In this document: positions 46,802 to 53,698 of the stretch, piece after piece
How the letters are laid out: every line of letters starts with the position of its first letter
How positions within the stretch are numbered: the first letter of the stretch is position 1
Assembly (NCBI RefSeq): GCF_014334325.1
Contig: NZ_JACSET010000007.1
Span: 110,685-174,684, forward strand
DNA: 64,000 nucleotides
Source: Treponema sp. Marseille-Q4130
Lineage (GTDB): Bacteria > Spirochaetota > Spirochaetia > Treponematales > Treponemataceae
Direction: 5' to 3'
Made by a program: the position numbers and the translations under genes
The notes under the pieces: generated by a model
What the model was told of the DNA's origin: nothing
The model's input: only the letters and a program-made list of their open reading frames with translations
The model's database searches: none

Positions 46802-47809
46802 TTAGAAATTGATGGACGGATCGTCTACGTTGCTTTTCGTAATGTCGATCCATGCCTGTCCGCTCAATACTTTGCCCTTTAACGAAAGATTCGTATATCC
46901 GGGGACGTTGAGGTTCATACCGTCTGAAATCTTTTCTTTTTCGAGTACTTTGAGGGCGAGCTGGATCATCGCTTTACCTGCGAGTGCAGGATCCCAAAAT
47001 GATGCCATCGCGATGGTGCCGTCTTTGATATATTTTCCGGAGACGGAAACGAGCGATGTTCCGACGATGTGGACCTTACCTGCGAGCCCGAGTTCTTCGA
47101 CCGCAAGCGCCGCACCTGCCACATCGGGCATAGCCGATCCTTGAATGCCTTTTAGGTTGGGATTTGCCGTGAGGACTTCTTTTACCTTGTTGTACGACGT
47201 TTGGAGATTATCGGCCGTTTCGATTTTATCGCCGTATTGTTTCATGCCGGGGAATTTTTTCAACTGCAGCGCTTTCGCGGCGTCGACCCATTGATTGTGC
47301 GATTCGCTTGTGAGAGAGCCGACTTCAAAAATATAATCGCCTTTTCCGCCGGTCAGTTCACCGAGTTTTTCCATAAAATGACGACCGTATGCGTCGTTGT
47401 CGAACGCTTCGATATCGTAATCGATATTCGTCATGCCCGATGCTTCGTGGGAAATAACGACAATACCTTGATCGCGCGCTTTTTTCAAGACGGGTTCAAG
47501 AGCCTGGGTCGAAAACGGTACAACGCAGATAGCATCGACGCCCTGACTGATGAGGTCTTCGATAAAGCGTGCTTGGAGTGCGCCGTCGCCTTCCGACGGA
47601 CCCGTATAAAACGCATCGATACCCGTTTCTTTCGCATAGTCTTTTACGCCGACTTCCATTCGTTGAAACCACGAAATGCTTGTCAACTTCGGAACGACGG
47701 CGATCCTGTATTTTTTACCCGAACCGCCCGCATCCTGTGCACCGGTCGCAAACAGCGCCGTGTTTACGGCTAAAATTGAAACTGCCAATAGCAATCCCGT
47801 CTTTTTCAT
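46802..47809 (-). CDS. Sugar ABC transporter substrate-binding protein
   Basis: 335 residues, periplasmic type-1 binding protein (ribose/AI-2/rhamnose group). A signal peptide (KKTGLLLAVSILAVNTALF) ends in FATGAQ without a lipobox Cys. Hinge and ligand-loop features: YRIAVVPKLTSISWFQRMEV, GVDAICVVPFSTQALEPVL, VISHEASGMTNIDYDIEAFD and NPNLKGIQGSAMPDVAGA. First gene of the operon. AGGAGG precedes ATG 47809. Confidence 0.93.
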   Translation of the reverse strand: MKKTGLLLAVSILAVNTALFATGAQDAGGSGKKYRIAVVPKLTSISWFQRMEVGVKDYAKETGIDAFYTGPSEGDGALQARFIEDLISQGVDAICVVPFSTQALEPVLKKARDQGIVVISHEASGMTNIDYDIEAFDNDAYGRHFMEKLGELTGGKGDYIFEVGSLTSESHNQWVDAAKALQLKKFPGMKQYGDKIETADNLQTSYNKVKEVLTANPNLKGIQGSAMPDVAGAALAVEELGLAGKVHIVGTSLVSVSGKYIKDGTIAMASFWDPALAGKAMIQLALKVLEKEKISDGMNLNVPGYTNLSLKGKVLSGQAWIDITKSNVDDPSINF

Positions 47810-47845
47810 TTGGAATCCTCCTGGAAAATTCTTAAAATGTATTTG

Positions 47846-47859
47846 TTTTGTACACAAAA
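47846..47859. promoter_or_regulatory. Candidate operator at the sugar-operon transcription start
   Basis: Inverted repeat TTTTGT-AC-ACAAAA directly downstream of the -10 box, well placed for a repressor. A second repeat, TGTCA-N9-TGACA (47882-47900), overlaps the -35 box. Confidence 0.45.
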
Positions 47860-47887
47860 GTATAAAGCCGATTTTTTGAGCTGTCAA
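47859..47887 (-). promoter_or_regulatory. Consensus promoter of the sugar operon
   Basis: Minus strand TTGACA (47887-47882), 17-bp spacer, TATACT (47864-47859). The leader is about 43 bases, with AGGAGG. Confidence 0.8.
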
Positions 47888-48100
47888 GTTTTTTATGACA
47901 GGGTATGCCCGACACGAGGATAATTTTGTAACTTTATAATTTTTTCCACGCCGGTTCTCTCGAGATGCCCCAGATTGCTTTTTTTCCCCGATTCGATTAT
48001 GATTCGCGTATTACATTTGAAGAGAACGTGTGCGCTTGCGCGCACTGCTAAAAACTTTTTCGGAAGTCGCAAGGTTCGAAAGAGTTTTACGGGAGAATCT

Positions 48101-49600
48101 ATGGCAAGCCCTTTGGAAAAATATCTTACATCGTGCAACGGAAAACCGAACACCGCAATGACTTCGTACGTCGCAAATCTGCAGCAGACGGCGGCGGTCG
48201 CGCCTGAAGTCGCAGCGAGCGTCGTCAAAGAACTTGAAACGCAGCGCGCCCACTTAAAACTCATCGCAAGCGAAAATTACTGTTCTCTTGCCGTACAAAC
48301 CGCGATGGGAAACCTCCTCACCGATAAATACGCCGAAGGCTATCCCGAACACCGCTATTACGGCGGCTGCGAAAACATCGATGCGGTCGAATCCTGCGCG
48401 GCGAGGGAGGCCGAAAAACTTTTCGGCGCGGATTACGCATACGTGCAGCCGCATTCGGGCTGCGATGCGAACCTTGTCGCCTATTGGGCGATTCTCAATC
48501 ACAAAATCGAAATGCCCGCGCTTGAATCACTCGGCGTAAAAAGCGTATCTGATTTGACGGAATCGCAATGGGAAGAACTGCGCAAACGATTCGGGCGGCA
48601 GCGCCTCATGGGTCTCGATTATTATTCGGGCGGACACCTCACGCACGGATACCGCATGAACGTTTCGGCAAAGATGTTCGAAAGCATTCCGTACACGGTC
48701 GATAAAGAAACGGGGCTCCTCGATTACGACGCGATCGAAAAACAGGCGATGGAAGTAAAGCCCCTCATTTTACTTGCGGGATTTTCCGCTTACCCGCGCA
48801 AAATCGATTTCAAACGGTTCCGAGAAATCGCGGACAAATGCGGCGCCGTACTCATGGTCGATATGGCGCACTTCGCGGGTCTCGTCGCAGGCAAAGTGTT
48901 TACCGGAGATTATGATCCGGTAGCCTTTGCGGATATCGTCACGTCGACGACGCACAAAACCCTGCGCGGCCCGCGGGGAGCGCTCGTACTGTGCAAAAAA
49001 GAATTCATCGACGACGTAAACAAAGGCTGCCCGATGGTTTTAGGCGGACCGCTCGGAAACATCATTGCGGCAAAAGCGGTCGCATTCAAAGAAGCGCTTT
49101 CGAACGAATACCGCGAATACGCGCACAATGTCGTCAAAAATGCGTGCGCCCTCGCACAGGCATGCGCTTCACTCGGCATGAAACTGCAGACGGGAGGCAC
49201 GGACAATCACCTCATGCTCATAGACGTGACGACTTACGGACTGACCGGACGACAGGCGGAAGCGGCAATGTTTCAGTGCGGCGTTACGCTCAACGCAAAC
49301 TCGCTCCCCTTCGACAAAAACGGCCCGTGGTGGACGAGCGGCATACGCGTGGGTACTCCGGGCATCACGACGCTCGGTATGACGGAAACCGACATGAAAG
49401 AAATCGCTTCGATCATCGATTCGGTGCTGAAAGGCACGAAGCCCGGCACGACAAAAGACGGAAAACCGGCAAAAGGGAAAATCGTCCTCGATCCCGCCGT
49501 ACAGGAAAAAGCGAAACAGCGCGTACGGTCGCTCCTTTCAAAGCACGTACTCTATCCCGAACTCGACCTTGCGTTTTTGAAAAAAGAATTCGTTGGATAA
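48101..49600 (+). CDS. glyA: Serine hydroxymethyltransferase
   Basis: 499 residues; interconverts serine and glycine with tetrahydrofolate. It is longer than the usual ~420 because of the N-terminal extension and an insertion (AILNHKIEMPALESLGVKSV), a form common in spirochaetes. PLP features: LIASENYCSLAVQTAMG, YAEGYPEHRYYGGCENID, MVDMAHFAGLVAG and the lysine in TSTTHKTLRGPRG near residue 287. GGGAGA lies before ATG 48101; an open frame upstream to 47975 is not supported. The 213-bp gap upstream contains a TATAAT (47935-47940) and a small hairpin at 48028-48045. Confidence 0.96.
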   Translation: MASPLEKYLTSCNGKPNTAMTSYVANLQQTAAVAPEVAASVVKELETQRAHLKLIASENYCSLAVQTAMGNLLTDKYAEGYPEHRYYGGCENIDAVESCAAREAEKLFGADYAYVQPHSGCDANLVAYWAILNHKIEMPALESLGVKSVSDLTESQWEELRKRFGRQRLMGLDYYSGGHLTHGYRMNVSAKMFESIPYTVDKETGLLDYDAIEKQAMEVKPLILLAGFSAYPRKIDFKRFREIADKCGAVLMVDMAHFAGLVAGKVFTGDYDPVAFADIVTSTTHKTLRGPRGALVLCKKEFIDDVNKGCPMVLGGPLGNIIAAKAVAFKEALSNEYREYAHNVVKNACALAQACASLGMKLQTGGTDNHLMLIDVTTYGLTGRQAEAAMFQCGVTLNANSLPFDKNGPWWTSGIRVGTPGITTLGMTETDMKEIASIIDSVLKGTKPGTTKDGKPAKGKIVLDPAVQEKAKQRVRSLLSKHVLYPELDLAFLKKEFVG

Positions 49601-49623
49601 ATTATCCGTCGTCAAATCCGCGG

Positions 49624-49667
49624 CGGAAACCGCGGGCGGTGCCGGTCAATGAAATAGAAGCTGAGCG
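49624..49667 (+). repeat. Imperfect direct repeat flanking the Rpn gene, left copy
   Basis: About 44 bases (starting CGGAAACCGCGGGCGG, with GGTCAATGAAATAGAA) that recur with about 80% identity at 50519-50561, on the other side of the nuclease gene. Confidence 0.65.
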
Positions 49668-49670
49668 GTA

Positions 49671-49701
49671 ATTGTTAATCGGTACATTGCCGATTAACAA
49701 T
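49671..49701. terminator. Bidirectional-type hairpin between glyA and the Rpn gene
   Basis: Perfect 12-bp stem ATTGTTAATCGG/CCGATTAACAAT with a 7-base loop between two convergent genes. No T-tract, so termination strength is uncertain. Confidence 0.6.
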
Positions 49702-49705
49702 CACT

Positions 49706-50470
49706 CTAAAGTTTTTCGATTTCTTCACGTACGAGGCCGGTTGCTTTTGCAATGATATCGACGGAAACGCCGAGCCGTTTGAAATTTTTCGCATCTTCCA
49801 ATGCTTTTCGCCGCTCGCCTTCATCTCTTGCATCCATCATTGTAGCCGACATTATTCGATATTCGTTTCGCGCCTGTTCGTTGTCTTTTACTGTCCGTAT
49901 CATGTCATCCAACCTCCCGGTAAATTCCGTCGTCGCTTTTCCCGTCTTTATATATTCCAAAAGACCGCTTAAATTTTTGTCTTCAATTTTATTAAAAGCC
50001 GCCGCGTTTATTATAATCTTTTTTGCCCCGTCGTGTAAGGGTATTTGTCGATCTTCGAGACAGATATTTTCAAATGAATAAACGGGCTTTCCTTTTCCCG
50101 GCGCATCGAATAAACAGATAAAAATGATAAAGCTGTCGTTCAGCTTGCTGTAGGAATTTCCTTTATCCAAAACGGAAATATCGATCGCCGCTTGATAAAA
50201 ACGCATCCGCTTAGGAAGATTATGTTCGTCGCTCACTTGCATTTCAATATCATATATTTTGCCCATTTGGTTTTGTACCAAAACATCGAAACGAACCGAT
50301 TTTGCTTCTTCGTATGTGGTGATATTGTATTGTGTTGAAAGATACGTTATATTTCCGATTTTATCGGATAAAATCATTTCGAGGAATATCTTGCAGAGTT
50401 CTTTGTTTTGCATAACTTTGCAGAACATAAAATCATCGGCGATAGTCAAATCATCAAAACTTTTATGCAT
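49706..50470 (-). CDS. Rpn-family recombination-promoting nuclease / PD-(D/E)XK transposase-like protein
   Basis: 254 residues. The family opening DDLTIADDFMFCKVMQNKEL is followed by the nuclease core VRFDVLVQNQMGKIYDIEMQV, where D and E-x-Q are the PD-(D/E)XK residues, then KRMRFYQAAIDISVLDKG. A helical C-terminal part ends in LGVSVDIIAKATGLVREEIEK, typical for these proteins. Members are DNA endonucleases that promote RecA-independent recombination and often lie in variable regions. It is flanked by direct repeats at 49624 and 50519, consistent with mobility. Confidence 0.88.
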   Translation of the reverse strand: MHKSFDDLTIADDFMFCKVMQNKELCKIFLEMILSDKIGNITYLSTQYNITTYEEAKSVRFDVLVQNQMGKIYDIEMQVSDEHNLPKRMRFYQAAIDISVLDKGNSYSKLNDSFIIFICLFDAPGKGKPVYSFENICLEDRQIPLHDGAKKIIINAAAFNKIEDKNLSGLLEYIKTGKATTEFTGRLDDMIRTVKDNEQARNEYRIMSATMMDARDEGERRKALEDAKNFKRLGVSVDIIAKATGLVREEIEKL

Positions 50471-50518
50471 ACTTTTTTTCTGTTATTGATCCTGCTATTG
50501 TAATTTTATACGTAAGTC

Positions 50519-50561
50519 CGGAAGCCGCGGACGAGTCGGTCAAGGGAATAGAAACTGCGCG
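50519..50561 (+). repeat. Imperfect direct repeat flanking the Rpn gene, right copy
   Basis: Starts CGGAAGCCGCGG and contains CGGTCAAGGGAATAGAA; see the left copy at 49624-49667. Confidence 0.65.
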
Positions 50562-50586
50562 CCAAACGCTGCGGTGTGAGAGCCGC

Positions 50587-51114
50587 TCACTTCGCATATA
50601 CGCCGTAGGGATCTTCCCAAACGCTGCCGTCATCGTATTCGATTTTGCTCACGTATAAAAAATCGATAGTATAGGCTTCGTCCGGCGCTTCAAAAACATA
50701 ATCATCGAGGTCGAACTCCGCGTTTACGACAGCGCGCGGCGCGACACAATCATCCCATTCGAGCACAATGCAGTTTCCTTCCGTAAAGGGAGACTCCCCG
50801 TCACGTCCGCTTAGAAAAACGACGGCAAAAAACTTTTGTACCGCCCGTTCGCTTGCATTGTAAAACGTCAGCGCGATGCCCGCATATTCGTAAAACGCCG
50901 CATCCGCTCCGACGGACACTTCTCCCTTTATGCGATAGGGACTGCGCGCGTAGAACGGAAACGAAAAGCAAAGAACACACATCGCAGCGAACGCGAATTT
51001 AAATTTTGCAAAAGTGTGAAGTCCGCCGGTTTTCTTCGTTCTGCATCCGTTTTTCGATCCGTTTTTTTCGACAGCCTCGCCGCGTTTCTTTCCAAGTATC
51101 GATTTGTTTTTCAT
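50587..51114 (-). CDS. Uncharacterised exported protein
   Basis: 175 residues. A basic N-terminus of about 35 residues is followed by one hydrophobic stretch (FAFAAMCVLCFSFPFYARS), a late signal peptide or anchor. The rest is beta-rich and acidic (YEYAGIALTFYNASE, CIVLEWDDCVAPRAVVNAEF), like a small extracellular immunoglobulin-type domain; I recognise no family. Its ATG overlaps the stop of the secretion-ATPase-like gene as ATGA, so the two are translationally coupled. Confidence 0.65.
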   Translation of the reverse strand: MKNKSILGKKRGEAVEKNGSKNGCRTKKTGGLHTFAKFKFAFAAMCVLCFSFPFYARSPYRIKGEVSVGADAAFYEYAGIALTFYNASERAVQKFFAVVFLSGRDGESPFTEGNCIVLEWDDCVAPRAVVNAEFDLDDYVFEAPDEAYTIDFLYVSKIEYDDGSVWEDPYGVYAK

Positions 51115-52082
51115 CTTGCAGCCTCGTACATAAATTTTCTTCCCCGCGATGCGATCGCTTTACCCGATACCGCAGATTTTACCGGACGAGGGGACAGGGC
51201 ATGCAGTTTCAGCGATTTCAGTATCTCAGAGGCGATATTCGTACAATGCATAAACGGATCGTCCGTATCGGGGACAGGCGACCCTCCGTTTAAAGATATT
51301 TTAAGCGGGCGCGCGGGAAACGCGATATCGAAAAGCAAGTGGATGTCGCTTCCGTCGTACAAAAGCTCGTGTGCAATAATGCAGCGCACAAGCGCCGCGA
51401 TATCGATTGAGGAGGCGTAACCGCTTTTGAGATGTGCAAAAGCGGAGGCAACATCGGATGCGGAAAGGAGCGCAAAGACGAATTTGTTCGCATGCAACGC
51501 TTCGACAGCCGTACGTACGCTCATTTCGCTGTGCAGGTACAGTATACACGGCGGTTTTACGCCGGATACACTTCTCATCCGCTTTATATCGGAAAAGATC
51601 GATATCGCAGCCGTCGGAATACCGCGCCCTGCAGGCGAACAGAAAATCGCAAGACCGCTTTGCTGCGTGCCCAATTTCCGAAGCCCTTCTATCTGAGCAC
51701 CGCACAAACCGAGTCCTTCAAGCGGAGGCAGAGCACGGGTACAGCAGGGCAGACGAAGTACGATATCGCCCTGCACGACGGAGGTGCATATCAAAAGGGG
51801 ATGCACATCTCGATGGATAAATCTGCCGCACAATTTTGTTCTTCCATTCATATGCGAAAGCGAGGCTATATGCCCGGCGAGACGCCGAGCAAGAGGCGGC
51901 TGCAGCGTCATGCGTTCGGAAAACGCTCCGTGCGTTTTAAAGATGACGGCCGTTTTTCCGACAACGATTTCTCCGGCGGAAAGTGCGCGCGCCTGCCGTA
52001 TAATCGCGCAGAGCATTTCCTCTTCATGTAAATCGGCGTACGCGGCAACAGCGGCCGCGTGTGTAATGGTGTCTGTTTTCAT
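51111..52082 (-). CDS. Degenerate type II/IV secretion ATPase-like protein (PilB/GspE homologue)
   Basis: 323 residues that follow the PilB/GspE plan with broken ATPase motifs. The N-terminal part (SERMTLQPPLARRLAGHIAS ... LCGRFIHRDVHPLLI ... GDIVLRLPC) matches the N2 domain before the ATPase core. LGLCGAQIEGLRKLGTQQSG leads into the Walker A position, which reads CSPAGRGIPTAAIS instead of a GSGKTTT loop. The later FALLSASDVASAFAHLKSG corresponds to the LSTLHTNDAxxAxxRL segment. It lacks the P-loop lysine, the Asp/His boxes and the zinc domain, so ATP hydrolysis is unlikely. GTG 52085 is an alternative start. No pilin genes are adjacent. Confidence 0.6.
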   Translation of the reverse strand: MKTDTITHAAAVAAYADLHEEEMLCAIIRQARALSAGEIVVGKTAVIFKTHGAFSERMTLQPPLARRLAGHIASLSHMNGRTKLCGRFIHRDVHPLLICTSVVQGDIVLRLPCCTRALPPLEGLGLCGAQIEGLRKLGTQQSGLAIFCSPAGRGIPTAAISIFSDIKRMRSVSGVKPPCILYLHSEMSVRTAVEALHANKFVFALLSASDVASAFAHLKSGYASSIDIAALVRCIIAHELLYDGSDIHLLFDIAFPARPLKISLNGGSPVPDTDDPFMHCTNIASEILKSLKLHALSPRPVKSAVSGKAIASRGRKFMYEAAR

Positions 52083-52255
52083 CACAGTATAAATCGCCTC
52101 AATGTGTCAAAAATCGGAAGTTTTTTCGCAGTTTTTTTCAAAAACATTTCCGCTTTTTGTCATAATTTCTCGATCTATATTGCGGACTGTAGTACAGCGC
52201 CTATCGTTTCGCAGTCGGATCGATCGACAACGCTTCTACGGTCGGGAGGTCGAAA

Positions 52256-53404
52256 GTGAAAAAAGAACACATACGGGTACTTGTACGGTTTTTACAAACG
52301 GCGTTTTTAACTGCGGTCGTATCGTTTGCGCTTTGTCCGATTTCGTGCAAAGTGACGGATGAAGGTCTGCAGTTGCTGCACGGCGATTATGCAGCTCCGG
52401 TGCTGGAATCCTATGCCGCCGAAAGTGAAAAGCGAGTGTCGCTTTCGTTTTCCGAGCGCGTAACGATCACCGGTGCGATCATCACTCGGGCAGCGCCTTT
52501 TTCGGACGATGCCCTTTCTGCGGAGGATGTCGGTCTTTCGCCCGCCTTAAAAGCGGTGTCGGGGGAAACGGACGGCATTTCGGTCGGTATTTCCTACGGC
52601 GGTGACGGGAGGACGGCGATCGCGGAAGCGGCGGAAGCGCTCGAAGCCGGTGCACAATACGCGCTGTACGGTGAAGCGCGTGATGAAAACGGGAATACGC
52701 TTACGTTCTGCGTTCCTTTTATAGGATTCAACAGCCGTATACCGAAAATCGTCATCAGCGGTGTCCATCCCCAGTTCGCATCAGCACCGAGTGGAGGAGG
52801 AGATGCAAAATGCGAATTCGTCGAACTCTATGCGCTCACGGACGGAAATATTGCGGGACTTGCAATTCAAAGCGCAGCGGACGGTATCGACAGAGCGTTT
52901 ACGCTTCCCGCTGCGGAAGTACGGGCAGGGGACGTCATAATCGTTCACCTGCGCACAAAAGGCGACGGCTGCGTGAGCGAAACGGGCGGCGACCTGTCGC
53001 TTGCGTCGGGATGGTATACCTCTCCCGCCGTCCGCGATATTTGGTCGCCGAACGAAAAAGCGTGTTTGGGAGACAAAGAAGACGCGGTCATGCTCGCTAA
53101 CGCTTTTACCGGCGATATCCTCGATGCCGTATTATATGCGCATCCGGAGAGTGCGGCGTGGAGCAATGGAAACGTAAAAGACACCGCACAAAAGATTGCT
53201 GCAAAAGGTATTTGGAAAAGCGTATCCATTGAAGATGGGGCGAGTACCGACGGTTTGACCGCTTCGAAGATGCTCAAGCGATCGGGCTGTATCGCGCTCC
53301 GACAGAAAGCTGAAAACGGCACGCTAGGCGATATCATTGAACAAGCGAAAGAGCATTGGAGGGTAGAAAAAATCGTAAAGGGCGCGGTCAATTCTGTAGA
53401 ATGA
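52256..53404 (+). CDS. Lipoprotein with lamin-tail-like domain, function unknown
   Basis: 382 residues. GTG start with GGGAGG upstream; signal peptide and lipobox (ALCPISC). Residues about 40-155 are Ig-like beta-rich. Residues about 160-270 (IPKIVISGVHPQFASAPSG, CEFVELYALTDGNIAGLAIQ, FTLPAAEVRAGDVIIVHL) have the strand pattern of lamin-tail (LTD) domains found in bacterial surface proteins and nucleases. No catalytic domain is seen. Divergent from the secretion-ATPase-like gene. Confidence 0.68.
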   Translation: MKKEHIRVLVRFLQTAFLTAVVSFALCPISCKVTDEGLQLLHGDYAAPVLESYAAESEKRVSLSFSERVTITGAIITRAAPFSDDALSAEDVGLSPALKAVSGETDGISVGISYGGDGRTAIAEAAEALEAGAQYALYGEARDENGNTLTFCVPFIGFNSRIPKIVISGVHPQFASAPSGGGDAKCEFVELYALTDGNIAGLAIQSAADGIDRAFTLPAAEVRAGDVIIVHLRTKGDGCVSETGGDLSLASGWYTSPAVRDIWSPNEKACLGDKEDAVMLANAFTGDILDAVLYAHPESAAWSNGNVKDTAQKIAAKGIWKSVSIEDGASTDGLTASKMLKRSGCIALRQKAENGTLGDIIEQAKEHWRVEKIVKGAVNSVE

Positions 53405-53587
53405 GATCCCGTAGAATGACGAGAGCGCCGATACCCCGCCGTATCGCCGCCGATGTGTGACGGGAATGACGGAGGTACCGATACCCTCATGCCGCATTCG
53501 TGCGCGTGCCTCGCAACGAACGCGTAAGCACGAAGTTTCCAGCGGCGCACATACGCATATTCGCGAATTTTGGAAAGAAAACGCAAA

Positions 53588-53625
53588 GTTTAAAAGCGCA
53601 CGCCATTTGAACGGCGCTTTTAAAC
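53588..53625. repeat. 12-bp perfect inverted repeat upstream of the U32 gene
   Basis: GTTTAAAAGCGC and GCGCTTTTAAAC with a 14-base loop, in the 294-bp gap after the lamin-tail lipoprotein gene. Its right arm runs into the tandem repeats. It may end the upstream transcript. Confidence 0.7.
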
Positions 53626-53664
53626 GATCCTGTGTTAAACGATCCTGTGTTAAACGATCCTGTG
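53620..53664 (+). repeat. Three tandem copies of a 15-bp unit
   Basis: TTAAACGATCCTGTG three times without mismatch (53620-53634, 53635-53649, 53650-53664), ending 21 bases before the U32 gene's -10 box. Copy-number change would move upstream DNA relative to the promoter. Confidence 0.92.
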
Positions 53665-53685
53665 GCGCTTCGCTTCGATTTCTGT

Positions 53686-53691
53686 TATAAT
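53686..53691 (+). promoter_or_regulatory. -10 box of the U32 gene, seven bases before the ATG
   Basis: TATAAT, seven bases, then ATG 53699, with no Shine-Dalgarno site and no clear -35 box; the -35 position falls at the edge of the tandem repeats. Confidence 0.6.
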
Positions 53692-53698
53692 TGCGATT

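Noticed and set aside
47888-48100. Glycine or folate riboswitch upstream of glyA
   Set aside because: No conserved riboswitch core could be recognised; only a small GC hairpin at 48028-48045 and a TATAAT are seen.
52079-52109. TTGACA and TATACT before the secretion-ATPase-like gene as a leaderless promoter
   Set aside because: The two boxes are only 13 bp apart, and the -10 ends 3 bases before the ATG, which would place the transcript start inside the gene.
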